Assembly (NCBI RefSeq): GCF_030272615.1
Contig: NC_081408.1
Span: forward strand, 617,332,476-617,396,475
From: Cryptomeria japonica
Lineage: Eukaryota; Streptophyta; Pinopsida; Cupressales; Cupressaceae
DNA length: 64,000 nt
Direction of reading: 5' to 3'
Positions 24,920-36,881 of this stretch are shown in pieces (position 1 is the first letter of the stretch; each line of letters opens with the position of its first letter). Under the pieces are notes generated by a model. It was not told the origin of the DNA. It saw nothing but the letters and a program-made list of their open reading frames with translations, and did not search any database. Position numbers and translations under genes: made by a program.

Positions 24920-26591
24920 TAGTCTAGACCTCAAAATACTTTCATTCTAATCTATTAAACTTTAAACCACAATTAACTTATTACTATAATTATGAAACAT
25001 GGAAGCACAAAGAACAACAACCACATGAACACTAGATTTATGTGGAAAACCCTAAATAGGGAAAAACCATGGTGATAATTGCACTCACAATATCAATAAT
25101 TGATTACAATGTTTAGTCTCAAGGCTAAAGAGCTCACTACCCCTGAATGGACTTGCAAGACCAAGGCACACAACCTTAGGGTAAGATACAAAGGGCTGGA
25201 CAAAATACCAAAAGAAACACAACTTCTGGTAGGTGCAGAGGATCAATGAATTGAAATGAACAAGAATTCATGATCATGAAATTGTCCTAGAACCACTATT
25301 TCAAGCGACCAATATCATGGAAAATACATTTGACATCAATCACTATCTCAAAGTTCTTCACAAACTGTCTTTCGCTCTTTTGCTACACCAAATATTCTTG
25401 CACATCTACTTCACATCAATTCACAGACATCCGTGCTCAATTATACATCCACGGTTCTAAATATACAAAATTATTCATTGAAACCCTCAACTAGGTTGGC
25501 CACAAACAAAATACACAATATTACATAAACTAGGTCACCTAGACCAATGATATCCATATTGGTCCACTCAAGGAGAGAAACAAGACCCAAACACATCCTT
25601 ACCAAATGGTTCTAATGAGTTGCACATGCTAACACATCCTCCAAAGTCGGCATCAAATGGAACATGTAGAAAAATAATAAAGCATGCCAATCAGTCAGCC
25701 CAAAAACATCCTCTAATGGACAAAACTCAATGTGGATCTAAACACACCATGGCCAGAACCATATCAAAATCCAAACTCAACCAACAAAGCATATCTAGGC
25801 CAAAAAGGCATGATCTAGATAAGATACACCACCTCAATCAACTAGAATCAAAACCAGTTGACAAAGTAGAACTCAAAACACCATAACTTCACTTGCCAAT
25901 CTAACCATCACTAGAAAAAGAAACAAGAAAATTTTAGAAAACAAATGAACATGTCCTCCAAGATACAACACTGAAAAACCATACATTAGAGAATCTCTAA
26001 TCCTTCTCCAAACTAGTTCTAACAGACATCCCACTATAAAAAACAACAACAATTAACTCTACCACCTAAGAAAAAAAAGGATCTGCAAACTTGATAGTAC
26101 AACGTACATAGACCATAAACATTATATCCAGAACCACAGTCCATAATCTTCATATACTAGAGGAATGCAAAGAATTATTCCACTGGGACATTAAATACTC
26201 TTTCCAGCATAAATAATGTTTCTTGCATATTGAAACTTCCACTATACCAACCTTCCAAAAATACCTCAAAACATTAAATACTCTTTCCTAACTAAATATT
26301 GTTTCTTGCATATTGAAACTTCCACTATACCAACCTTCCAAAAATACCTCAAAACATTAAATACTCTTTCCTAACTAAATATTGTTTCCTGCATATTAAA
26401 ACTTCCACTACACCAACATCTTGGAAGCACCTCAAACTTGCTCAATATCAATACCAAAACACTTGAAAATATCAAAACATTCACTTCTAGACTATCTGCA
26501 ACATCCACACTATGCACAATGACATCAATGACAACACCAAATAAGTTGACATCAATGATAACACAAATAGACATAGGTTAAGGTTCCAACA
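24879..26591 (-). repeat. 3' LTR of minus-strand Copia element 2
   Basis: On the minus strand it starts tgttggaaccttaacc at 26591 and ends ...ttaaca at 24879. It is preceded (minus sense) by a purine tract and by the C-terminus of a Copia RNase H. The 'gtgagggggtgaattag' block near the end parallels the 'cacccccctctcagt' block of other SIRE-type LTRs here. An 83-bp unit is repeated three times at 26191-26440. Confidence 0.75.
26191..26440. repeat. Three 83-bp tandem units inside the LTR
   Basis: Units beginning 'ttaaatactctttcc' start at 26191, 26274 and 26357. The first two are nearly identical over most of their length; the third diverges toward its end. Confidence 0.85.
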
Positions 26592-26604
26592 TTCTCCCCC
26601 TTTG
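26592..26604 (-). other. Polypurine tract, Copia element 2
   Basis: On the minus strand it reads gacaaagggggagaa, abutting the LTR start tgttgg. Confidence 0.75.
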
Positions 26605-26954
26605 TCATTGATGGCAACACTTGTACCACCAATAGAAAAGAATATTGAACTCACAACTGATCTCTCACCCCCTTTGAAATCAAGGAAAAAGGGTGCAACA
26701 ACTACCAACAACATATCTCTCTCCCCCTTCTAGATCAAACTTTGATATCTACAACACATTGCTCCCCCTAAGAGTATCCTCCACATCAATCTGAGAGAAA
26801 AAGATAAACTTTAGGACTCCCCTTGGATAAATGAACCACTTAAATGCATTTATTTTAAAGGAGGGGCAATAACCCCTAACTTCTACCAAAGATACACAAA
26901 GGTATCCTTCGCCAAAGCCTTAGTAAAGATATCTACAATATGTTCCTTAGTAAG
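26605..26954 (-). pseudogene. pol: Copia RNase H C-terminus (distal part)
   Basis: Minus-strand translation of about 26954-26870 gives K-E-H-I-V-D-I-F-T-K-A-L, the end of Copia RNase H. It is followed by a short C-terminal tail and ~270 bp of untranslated sequence to the purine tract. The upstream part of the same gene is at 47322-48000, displaced by a 20.4 kb insertion. The insertion site lies inside the codons just before K-E-H. Confidence 0.75.
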
Positions 26955-28626
26955 TGTGTAGGGGAAAAAGTGAGACTAGGCTAACATGTCCTAATCCTAC
27001 CTTTTGACACACATTACAGAATACGAAAGAGCCTAGAGGTATTGCACAATTGGCTACTTCTTTTTGGTGAAAGAGAGAGCCACGGGCTACCTATTAGGGT
27101 TTCTATTCCTTTGTTGTAATTGAAAGGTAAGATTATGCAAGTTCAATTCCTAACCCCAAAATGCAAGTATGAACTAATAACAAGATTGCAGAATTGAACT
27201 TAAACAATGGAAAGCTGCAAACACAAGGACAAGACAAGAATGCAAATGCGTACCCGGAGTCAAAATCTGAGTGAAAATGTTCGGGACGGGGGCGTAGGCG
27301 CCACTGTCCTGATTCTGTTCCTGAAACTGCACCTGAAACTGCCACTTTGCAACCTGGAAAACTGTCGGAACTGCCAAAACTTGCTGTCTGTCAGGAGGAC
27401 CAGGGCGCCCAGCGCCCCTGTCCTAGGGACCAGGGTGCCTAGTGCCCTTGTCCTGGCAGGACCAGGGCGCCCCACGCCCCTGTCCTGGTCTTCTGCTCTA
27501 AAACTTGGTGTATGGTTCAGTCTCCGTCTGCTTCTTTTGGATCTGCAACTTGCGGCGTCGTCTGAATCCCGAAATCTGCACTTATATCTGAAAAGGTGTT
27601 TTGGGCGGCTATATAGGGTTTTGCCTTAGTCAAACCCCCGCTTCGGTGATTTCCACCTCCATGAATAGCCAAGTTGTATTGTAAAAGTAGTGTGTGTGCA
27701 GACCTTGTGTGTGTGCAAGATCTAAAATGCAAGTAAGCAAACTAGAGCAACCTAGAAAGTAAACCCTAATTGCTTGTAAATGACAATGTAAATGCTCCAA
27801 ATCAAGATGTAGAGTGATCTAAAGCATGAATACAAATGATGTAAGGAAGCTTATGCAAAGACATGAAAACAACATGAAATCATACCCAACCCCAAGGGGG
27901 GGGATACAAGCCAATCTTCAGTCGGTGATCCCTTATTGCTCTTCAATGCCTTCAAAGCCTTAAATGGATGAATGAAATTGATGGATGCTTGATGGATGGA
28001 TGTTGAATGTTGTTGAAGTCTTCAAAGATCTGCTCTTTCGTTGCATAGAAGGTCCTGAAAACAAAATTCCGATCCTTTCCAATGAAGAAAGAGAGCTCTT
28101 ATATATGAAACCCCAGGTCTTAATTCCAACTTTTGGCTAACCTAGAGATTGAATATCCCGCCAATTTCTTGGGGTTAAGCTTTATTTTATGATTGGATCG
28201 CGCTCCTAAAATTTTGGGAAAAATGTCCGGGACCGTGTGCACTCCGGGTGCCATGGTCCCGGCAACTTTTCACCAAATTTTCAGGGCCGTCAGATATGAT
28301 GATTTTAGAGAGAATCTCGAAGTTACAGGTGATTTCAAGATGTTTTGACCCCCGAAATCAAGCCCCCAAGTTCAAAATAGGGCCTAATTAGGGTTTTTGA
28401 TTAGATGATGTATTGGAGGAATAAAATGAAAAGGGGCACACTTTAATGAAAGGGCCCACCTTTATGATGTGGAGGATGATGAAATAGGACCTTAGACCTA
28501 ATTAATTTGATTAATTAAGTGCTAAAGGAGAAATGCAATGTAAAATGCAAACTGCACCAAGGCGGGTGCTAAACTAGGTGTGGAATTGTACTGCTTTAGC
28601 AAGTGCGTACAATTTACGACGTTACA
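26955..28626 (-). repeat. 3' LTR of the Tat element
   Basis: It matches 45646-47316 almost throughout. On + it runs from tgtgtagggg to cgacgttaca. It contains a TATA-like box (28098-28105, minus) and GC-rich 'accagggcgcc' units at about 27397-27482. Confidence 0.9.
28098..28105 (-). promoter_or_regulatory. TATA-like box in the Tat LTR
   Basis: On the minus strand the sequence TATATAAG is followed by gagctctctttc. The same box is at 46788-46795 in the partner LTR and 43385-43392 in the nested element's 3' LTR; the nested 5' LTR has TACATAAG at 37400-37407. Conservation and position suggest the LTR promoter; function is inferred. Confidence 0.55.
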
Positions 28627-28645
28627 TTTAGCCCCCACTTTAGCA
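28627..28645 (-). other. Polypurine tract of the Tat element
   Basis: On the minus strand this reads gctaaagtgggggctaaa, directly before the LTR start tgtaacgtcg. The nested + element has the same tract at 42849-42866. Confidence 0.85.
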
Positions 28646-29209
28646 GTCATATGAGTACTACGTGCATATGCAAGCTAAAGTATAGGAAAGTAAACATTAT
28701 TTGAAAAAGGATATATCCATAAGTTCGTCGAACGAAGCCCCCAGCGGTATCTACAGTACACAGTTAGGAACCGCACCCTACAAAACACACGTTAGATCAC
28801 AAAATCACCTAATGCTTACTAAGGAAAGTGATGAAATTTGTGAGTAGCTATATGCCCCCCCCTGTTTCGGCTTGCTTATTAGGGAGGTGAAACAGGGTAG
28901 CATGTTTACTTACAACAAATTGTGTGAACGATTATTGATGAGAGATGTTCATTACAAAGGCTTCATCAGAGCACATTTTGGAACATCGAGGGAGTAAGGG
29001 AATGAAAATACGATTCCTACGCAACAAACGGTTTGAAAATCACATCTCCCAAACTCAAGTTATGATGAAATGAGTGATTTAGGGAAAATTAGGGTTTTGA
29101 AAGTAAAGGTAAAGGAATGAAAGTATATACCTTGAAAATGACTATTGCATTTGTCACTTTGTTGATTCTAAGTATTGTTCATTGCAGTGGAGCCCACATA
29201 GCCATCATC
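28646..29209. other. Conserved 3' flank of pol and upstream region of the PMD gene
   Basis: 28646-28890 is shared, inverted, with 42600-42848 of the nested element, so it belongs to the element's 3' end. The rest is the presumed promoter/5' leader of the PMD gene on +. Just before the first PMD coding exon a likely splice acceptor (ttctaagtattgttcattgcag, ends about 29187) suggests an additional upstream intron. Confidence 0.45.
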
Positions 29210-29290
29210 ATGCCTTCACGACAATCGGAGCATCCCGCGAGGATTGAGATCATGCGACAGGCCGTGATCGACGACGAGCCACTAGACGAG

Positions 29291-29564
29291 GTGAGTTGAC
29301 TGAACTTTGACTTTCTGCATTTCTGTTGACTCTAATTTTCTGTGATCGAATGCGGGCCTTGGAATCTGACCCTGGGTCCCACCCAGGGTGCCATGGTCCT
29401 TTCAAGGCGCCATGGTCCCTGTGGGGCGCCATGGTCCCCTCAGGGCGCCATGGTCCCAATCAGGACTTGGCAGGGGTCAACTTTCGATGTTCGATAGTTT
29501 GTGTATTTGGCATAGATGATTTTGATGATTGATTACTGATTTCACTGATGTTTTTGCATTGCAG
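29291..29564 (+). other. Intron 1 of the PMD gene, with GGCGCCATGGTCCC repeats
   Basis: Donor gag|gtgagt, acceptor ttgcattgcag|ggt, 274 bp, phase 0. Inside, at about 29385-29460, four ~20-bp units contain (g)cgccatggtcc. The same GC-rich vocabulary occurs in the element's LTRs. Confidence 0.75.
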
Positions 29565-31162
29565 GGTCTCCCATACATGAGAGAGCACACGGTGGGGCAG
29601 ATTCTTCGTAGTTTGCGAGATCAGATTCCCCGGCTGACTCAGGCAGAGAGAGATACATTGTCTATAGTAGGTTTGTGGTCTATGATTCTTATGTCGGCCA
29701 TTCGATTTCATCCTGCAATGCTGATGGCACTCATGGAGCGATGGGATCTTGACACATGCACATTCCAGCTTCCAGTAGGGGAGATGACGGTGACACTTGA
29801 GGATGTGTACCGCATTCTTCGCCTACCAATCAGAGGAGCTACCGTGACATATGCGACTGATCAGTCAGCAGAGGATCATCAAAGGGAGCAGGTATACTGC
29901 ATAGGGAGAGTCATGCCGAGTGAGACGAGAGGTCGTATCATGGTCAGCTGGCTCTTACATCCTACAGGAGAGGTGCCCCTCATGAGACGTCTTATGATAG
30001 CCATCATTGCACTAGCTATCTGCCCTAATGGGCGAGGTACACACATGCATGGGGGTCTCACATGGTGCATTAGGGCTATGGAGAGACATAGGAGAGTATA
30101 CACCTAGGGTCAGAGTATGCTTACACATCTCTATCACGACCTCGAGGAGTATGTTTTTGGACAGGGTTGCAGCTTGATGACAAGCACACTTCTGCAGGTG
30201 TGGATATTTGAGCACTTTACATGCACCAGGCCTGTCGGCTATCTGATGAGTGTGGCTAGCGACTTATCCACTTACCAGTGAGTGGAGATTTGGAGATCTA
30301 CTATATTGGAGAGTGACATTTGACAGATTGATAGCTGAGGTGACTGTATGGAGACCATATCTGCGGATGCACAGATGGGATGGGATGGGATGGAGAGACA
30401 GTTAGCATGCTTACAGAGGAACCACCTACTGAGAGGACGATATCCGCATATCATAGTCCCATTCTAATTTGACCGAGTACGGAGACAGTTTGGGCTAGAG
30501 CAGTGTGTTCCAGCCGATGTACCCATCTACACTCGACACTCACAAGTCCTTCCTAGACCCAGAGTAGTAGCGAGACCTACGATAGATGATATCGAGATCA
30601 TAGATATAGAGGGGTCTGACCAGGATGTGGTCACTGATTATGCTGCAGATCCCAGAACACAGCGCAGGTATCTCTCATGGTTTGTGAGAACATACCCAGG
30701 GCCTATCTTTCCACCAGATCACCCGATAGGCCATCCAGGTCCATGGAGACCGAGATGAGGATCAGGGATCTAGATCAGAGGAGCCAGAGGAGGGAGAGGG
30801 TCATGAGGAGGTAGGAGGGCCTGATCCACCCACAAGAGATCAGCCTAGTGCCGAGGAGGAGGAAGGAGAGGAGGATGATACAGATAGAGATGATGATGAG
30901 GAGAACGAGGATGCGGATGAGGATGAGGATGACGAGGAGGAAGAGGATAGAGACGATGAGGAGGAGTCAGATGCAGCTCCCCATCATTCAGGAGATGATA
31001 CCATAGCCTTAGATCCTCTCGTTATTCCCCAAAATGGGGAACACGAGGCGATACGGAGACCTGTACCCATCGCGCACAGATCATTCGAGCGTGGGGAGCC
31101 TAGTAGTTCCCAGTCACAGATGCTACCATATCACGATCCCTACTGGCATGAGGGAGATCCAG

Positions 31163-31242
31163 GTATAGTAGGTTTATATTGATTGATTAATGTTTTGATG
31201 ATATAAAATGGTACTAATACATGATCTGTTCTACTACTACAG
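31163..31242 (+). other. Intron in the PMD gene 3' part
   Basis: An 80-bp intron with donor ccag|gtatag, a tactaatac branch-point-like sequence and acceptor ctactactacag. Removing it joins an open frame on both sides (phase 1), and the sequence between the sites contains stops in the joined frame. Confidence 0.7.
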
Positions 31243-31643
31243 CTAATGTGCAGGAGTGGCGTTCTCTGATCCAGCAAGCAGTGATAGATATTTCCATGAC
31301 AGCACAGATCCCTAGTTCCTCACAGGTTGCCTATAGACTTCAAGGGAATGTGGGTCGGCATGATGACTTGTTTTCCCCATTTCGAGTATAGGTGGAGATA
31401 TGGAGGGAGAGAGAGCGAGCTTTATCAGAGGACCTTCAACGGGCACAACGTGATCTAGCAGCAGCTCAGGCCGAGGCTACCTCGTATCGCGTGATCCTTA
31501 TGGATAGGGATCGTAGGAGTTCTTCTCGAAGTCACTCATGATCTATATCACGCTATACACCTATGGGTCCACCTACACGACCAGATCAGGAGGGAGCATC
31601 TAGTCGTCACTCTCCAGCCACCAGCCCTAGGGATAGGAGATGA

Positions 31644-32220
31644 TCTTATGATGTAGGGTAGGTCACATTTTGGATGTATAGTGACCTACCTTTGTATATT
31701 GATCCACATATATATATATATATACATGCTTCTTTGTCTCAAACGTGTTATCTTTAATGTCTAAAACAATGTGTATTTTGATTAAAGCTAACACATTTGG
31801 TAGATTTATATGTATGTTCTGAATTTAATTTCTATGTGATTGATTTCTCAATGCTCCATGATTAAATTGATACATGTGTGACTTAATAAAAATCAAATAT
31901 TTAATCAAGTACTACATTGATGATAGAGAAGAAATATGTGTTAAGCCTAAGAATCATATAAGTAACATGATACAATTCTACTGAACACATAAAAACATTG
32001 TATAATATGCCAACATAATGAAAAATGTAAATCTTTTGCAATTTACATAAATGAATTCAAGACAAACCATAAAGTAAAGAAACACGCTTGTCAGGAACGG
32101 AGCAATATAGATTAAACAAAACATCATTTAATTCTATTTGCTCTAACAAAGATATGCTAACATATTATCCAATTTTGAAGAAGTGAGAAAGGAAATAGGT
32201 GAATGATAAGGAATGAGGAA
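31644..32220. other. Spacer between convergent PMD and pol genes
   Basis: 577 bp of AT-rich sequence with a (TA)n run near 31708-31725. The PMD gene (+) and the pol gene (-) end toward each other across it. No gene was seen. Confidence 0.6.
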
Positions 32221-35200
32221 TTAAGCATAGTATCTACGCAAGTGCATAGCGTTTATAGGGTCTTTAAGAGACGTACCGTCTACACCCACTATTTTATAAG
32301 CACCTGATCCATAATCTTCAATAACGATATACGGTCCAAGCCAATTAGGACTAAATTTTCCCTTTTCTTCAGGTAAGGCATTCACATTGCACTGATTCTC
32401 ATAGAGAACTAAGTCACCCACTGAGAAGGAACGTTGAATAACCTTATCATTATAGCTTCGTTGTAGAGTTTTGTGATACGCTTGAATATGCTCAAGAGCA
32501 TTTATACGCTATTCATCAAGCATCTCAAGCTGTTGAAGTCTTTGTTCTCTATAAGCGTCATCATCTACTATACCTTTGAGAGAAACTCTAAGTGATGGAA
32601 TCTCTAATTCTAAAGGCATAATAGCATCAACACCATAAACAAGATTATAAGGGGTAGTTCCGGTAGCAATTCGTACACTCGTTCGGTAGGCCCAAAGAGC
32701 ATAGATTAGCTGAGTAATCCAATCCTTACCATGCTTATTCACGGTTTTATGAAGAATCTGTTCAATTATCTTATTGGATGATTCGACTTGGCCATTTGAT
32801 TGAGGATAGTATGGTGTAGAAAATTGATGTTTGATATGATACTTCTCGAGGAATTTCTTCACGTCCTTGTTCTTAAATGATGTCCCATTATCAGAGATTA
32901 TAGTGGAAGGTATCCCAAATCAAGAAATAATGTCTTCTAGAAGAAATTGACAAATCACTTCAGCAGTAGTAGAACGAAAGGGAATAGCTTCTACCCATTT
33001 TGTAAAGTAATATGTTGCGGTTATAATGAAAGTATGTCCTTGAGATGAAGGAGGAGAGATTTTACCGATAAGATCCAGCCTCCATGTAGAGAAAGGCCAA
33101 GAAGCTACATGAGAACGAAGTTCTTGGGCAGGAGCATGAATCAAATTATTGTGTTGTTGACATTGATGACATTTCTTAACAAATGAAAAAGAATCCTGCT
33201 GCATAGTTTGCCAATAATATCCCATATGGAGCAACCTTTGAACCAAGGATTTGCCTCCAAAATGCCCCCCACAGGCACCTGAATGCACCTCTTCAAGAGC
33301 AATAGGGATTTCCGATTTGTTAAGACAACGAAGGAGAAGACCGTTATAACCCCTTCGGTAAAGAACATTAGAAAGAATGATATATCTAGTGGACAGCTTG
33401 CGAATTCTAGCCCTAGTGTTCCTATTGGTGGAATCAGGAAAGGTACCATCAGTCAAGTATCTTACGATATGCGAATACCATTCATCTGAGTCTATAAAGT
33501 CACAACATGTCACCAAGCTAGAATCATCTACAATAGCTGGAGAAATAAGGTTGTGAATAACAAATTTAAGATCAACCACAGGGTCCTCTAAAGATACCAG
33601 AGAAGCCACACATGACATTGCGTTCGCATGTCGATTATCTTTTCGAGGAACAGGTTCCATGGTGTAAGAATCAAATTTTTGTAACAAAGAGATAACAAGG
33701 TCTTTATATTGTGATAATTTGTCTTGTTTCGCTTGATACAATCCTATTACTTGTCTTATAATCAGTTGAGAATCTCCAAAAATATGTATGTGTTTTACAT
33801 TCAAAGCCAAGGCTGCCTTTATTCCTGCTATAAGAGCCTCATATTCAGCAATGTTAGTGGTACATAGGAAATTGAGACGATAAGATAAGGGAATGGACTT
33901 CTTTGTAGGAGAAATCAGAACAACACCTGCCCCCGATCCCATACGACACTTAGAGCCATCAAAGTATAACTCCCAAGTTTCATCTTTCTCTGTACAAAGA
34001 ATGAAGTCATCAGGAAAAGACTCAAGGTTAGGGAAGGAGAAAGGTGAAGGGGCCTCAACTAGGTGATCGGTCAATGCTTGCCCTTTAATTGCTCTTTGTG
34101 AAACAAATTTAAGGTCAAATTTAGTTAACATCATAACCCACTTAGCTAGACGTCCTGATAAATCAGTTTTAGAGAAAAGATGCTTCAACGGATCAAACTT
34201 TACCATGATGTGGACTTCTGAATTTAAAAGATAATGTCTCAATTTCTGAGTCGCAAACACCAAGGCCAAGCATTGTCTTTCTATCACAGAATATCGGGTC
34301 TCATAATCAAGTAAGGTATGACTTATATAATAAACCGAACACTCCTTACCATCTTTATCATGTTGTGCCAATAATGCTGCGAGAGCATGAGAGGAAGTAG
34401 TTGTATAAAGAAGAAAGGGTTTAGAAGGTTCGGCAGGTTGAAGGATAGGAGGATTAGCCAAATACACTTTTAAATCTTCAAATGCTTGCTGACAATCTTC
34501 ATTCCATTGAAAAGTGATATTCTTTTTGAGAAGTTGAGTAAAAGGAAAAGTACGATCCGCAAGTTGAGATACAAACCTATGAATAGCTTGAATCTTTCCT
34601 TGTAAGCTTTTGAGTTGAGACACATTTCTAGGAGGTGGCATGTTGACAATAGCATCTATTTTCTTAGTATCCACCTCAATCCCATGATGCGAAACTATGA
34701 ATCCTAATAGTTTTCCACTATCCACACCAAAAACACATTTTCGGGGATTCAAGCGCATGTGATATTTACGAATCCTTTCAAAGATTTGACGAAGGATCTT
34801 AATATGATCTATGCGGAGAATGGATTTGGCTAAAACATCATCAACATAATCTTCTAAAATCTTATGCATGTAATCGTGAAAGATAAGGTTCATCGCTCGT
34901 TGATAAGTTGCGCCAGCGTTTTTAAGTCCGAAAGGCATCATTACCCAACAAAACGTACCCCAAGGAGTGGTGAAGGCAGTCTTGAATTGATCTTGAGGAT
35001 TAATGAAAATTTGATTGTATCCTGAAAAACCATCCATGAAGGATAACAAAGCATGTCCTGCTGTAGAATCAACTATCATGTCAATGTTTGGGAGGGGAAA
35101 ATCATCTTTCAAAGAAGCTTTATTTAAATCTTGAAAGTCAGTACACATTCTTATTTTATTATCTGATTTAGCCACAACGACAATATTTGAAATCCATGGG

Positions 35201-36876
35201 GAATAATCAATAGGGCGGATAAATCCAGCCTCTAATTTTTTTTCAATCTCAGCCTTAACAAGCAAAGCTACCTTAGGATTCATTTTTTGAATCTTTTGTT
35301 TCACAGGCTTAGCATCAGGAACTAAGACAATATTATGAGTGACAATCTTAGGATCTATACTAGGCATGTCAGAATATGTCCAAGCAAAGATCTCAGGGAA
35401 TTCACGCATTAAATCTTCATATTGTTTTTGTTCCTCTTTGTCCAGACATTTTTCAATTTTAATAACTTTTTCTTCATTGCCAGAATCCATCTTAACATCA
35501 ATGGTGTCGCTTATAAGAAGATTACTTTGTTGAGGAGTATCCTTTAACTGAGGAAATTCTTTCACAATCTCATCGTTATCAGTCTCTTTTCCAAAATAGG
35601 CTTCAGTGTTCAAACAATAAGGGAATCCCCTATTGTGATGATAATGAGGAAGAGTATCATATGCTCCTAAAATCTCAACTAAAGCATCATCGGTAGGAAA
35701 AACATCCAAAGCACAGGCATACGAAGGATCAATATACTCAGGATGTCTCATTGGTAGAGATGTAGAAATAACATTAACACTAATACATGGTCTTCTAGAA
35801 GCTTTAGTGCACTTGCAGGGATTATAACCAAGTCCAAAGGCATAATCATAAAGATTCTTCTCTAGAGGAACCTTTATTCCTTGTTTGTGAGCACCACAAC
35901 CATTTCCATTATACCCATGCTTAGCTAGAATACGAAAACCACGACCATAACGATCAGCCATTTCAGAAAGAGAAGGTGGTTTTTCATAAGACAAAGAATC
36001 AAACCCTTCAGAATTAGAAGTGCGAGGAGAAGAAGTTTGAGAAGCGGCCACGAAGTTATTGCTCATAGGCTCAGGTAATGTTGATTTATTTTTAGCTTCT
36101 TCCTTCTTTTCAGCTTTAAGCTCTCTAGAAGGAACCTTATATTCACCTACAAAGGTGGGATTAAAATCAAGAGATCCCCAATCGTCTTCTGTGAGAACCT
36201 TCTCAGGATCAAAATCCTTCTTATGTGTAGATTCAAGTCGAGAAGAATCTTCTTCAGGAGCTCCAGACTCATCCAAAGAATTTTGATCATCAGAGAGCGA
36301 AGATTCATCGATAGGTATCTTGTTTAAAGAGTCATCACTAGGCGAGGAAGGCTTAGAAGAACCCCCTTTGGAAGTAGATGTTTGTAAACAAGCTTGGAAA
36401 TTAGTATCACCTATCAAGGTATATGTCTTATTATTATAAATAAATTTAACTTGTCTATGCAATGTAGAGGGGACAGCTTGCATACTATGAATCCAAGGTC
36501 TCCCTAATAGCAAGTTGTATGTTAGATTTCCCAACATAACATGGATAGGAGTAGGTAAAGTAACAGGCCCCACTGTGATGGGTAAGGTGATAATACCTAA
36601 TGAAGTTTTAGCCACATTATCAAAGCCTCGAATAGGACGAGAGTCAGACTCAATTAGGGATGTATCCACATTCATCTTATGCAAGAGATTAATGCTACAC
36701 ACATTAAGACCAGAGCCACTATCTACTAGTGTTCGTCTTATAGCAGTATCATTTATGATAACCACAATCATCAAGGGATCATATTGATGTTGAATTTCAT
36801 TAGTAGGCAACTCATCTTGAGTAAACACAATATGAGCTTTAGGATTCATCACAGAGTTAACCAAAGACACTATATT
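32221..36876 (-). pseudogene. pol: Tat gag-pol: protease, G-patch, RT, dual RNase H, integrase
   Basis: One frame, mostly open (1316 codons, 32920-36870), then two further segments in the same frame split by a TGA at 32920 and a TAG at 32509. Landmarks in the long ORF, by residue: aspartic protease D-S-G ~50-52; G-patch ~309-334 (H-G-Y-N-G-N-G-C-G ... Q-G-I); RT with Y-V-D-D ~675-678; first RNase H ~815-930, without its usual first Asp; second RNase H ~965-1085 (Y-F-D-G-S, A-E-Y-E-A, G-D-S-Q, and H-A-N-A where Asp is usual); integrase HHCC zinc site ~1193-1240; core D near 1262. The core's second D (I-S-D-N-G) is after the TGA, and its E (Q-V-E) is near 32790. The last segment ends with a G-P-Y-x-V type C-terminal fold. 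The N-terminus is on the other side of the nested element (44573-45461). Confidence 0.92.
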
Positions 36877-36881
36877 ACTAG
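36877..36881. other. Target-site duplication of the nested element (left)
   Basis: The sequence actag before the LTR at 36882 is repeated exactly at 44568-44572 after the LTR ending at 44567. Confidence 0.9.

Larger units (their letters stand above)
29210..31643 (+). pseudogene. Spliced plant mobile domain (PMD) gene carried antisense in the Tat element
   Basis: Exon 1 (ATG 29210 to 29290), a phase-0 intron 29291-29564 (gtgagt...ttgcag), then a PMD core. It includes F-H-P-A-M-L-M-A-L-M-E-R-W-D, P-V-G-E-M-T-V-T-L-E-D-V-Y-R-I-L-R-L-P-I and, later, D-R-V-R-R-Q-F-G-L (about 30470-30500). A very acidic Asp/Glu tail spans about 30755-30975. Intron 31163-31242 (with tactaatac branch-like site and ctactacag acceptor) joins in frame to a last exon with a charged helical segment and an Arg/Ser tail ending at 31643. 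Breaks: stops at 30105-30107 and 30279-30281, frame changes near 30280-30440 and 30750, and stops in the last exon. PMD proteins (MAIN/MAIL1 in Arabidopsis) act in silencing and genome stability; PMD copies also occur in Gypsy and MULE elements. Its role here is unknown. Confidence 0.85.

Noticed and set aside
29117-29209. Signal-peptide-like N-terminus upstream of the PMD start (hydrophobic run after an ATG at 29117)
   Set aside because: The hydrophobic stretch overlaps a typical intron end (branch-like ctaag and attgcag at about 29187). It is more likely intronic sequence read through than a real leader peptide; the known PMD proteins are nuclear.
30750-31000. Acidic Asp/Glu run considered as simple GA-rich low-complexity DNA only
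   Set aside because: It is in frame with the downstream exon across the intron at 31163-31242, so I treat it as part of the PMD gene while accepting that a frame change near 30750 is needed.
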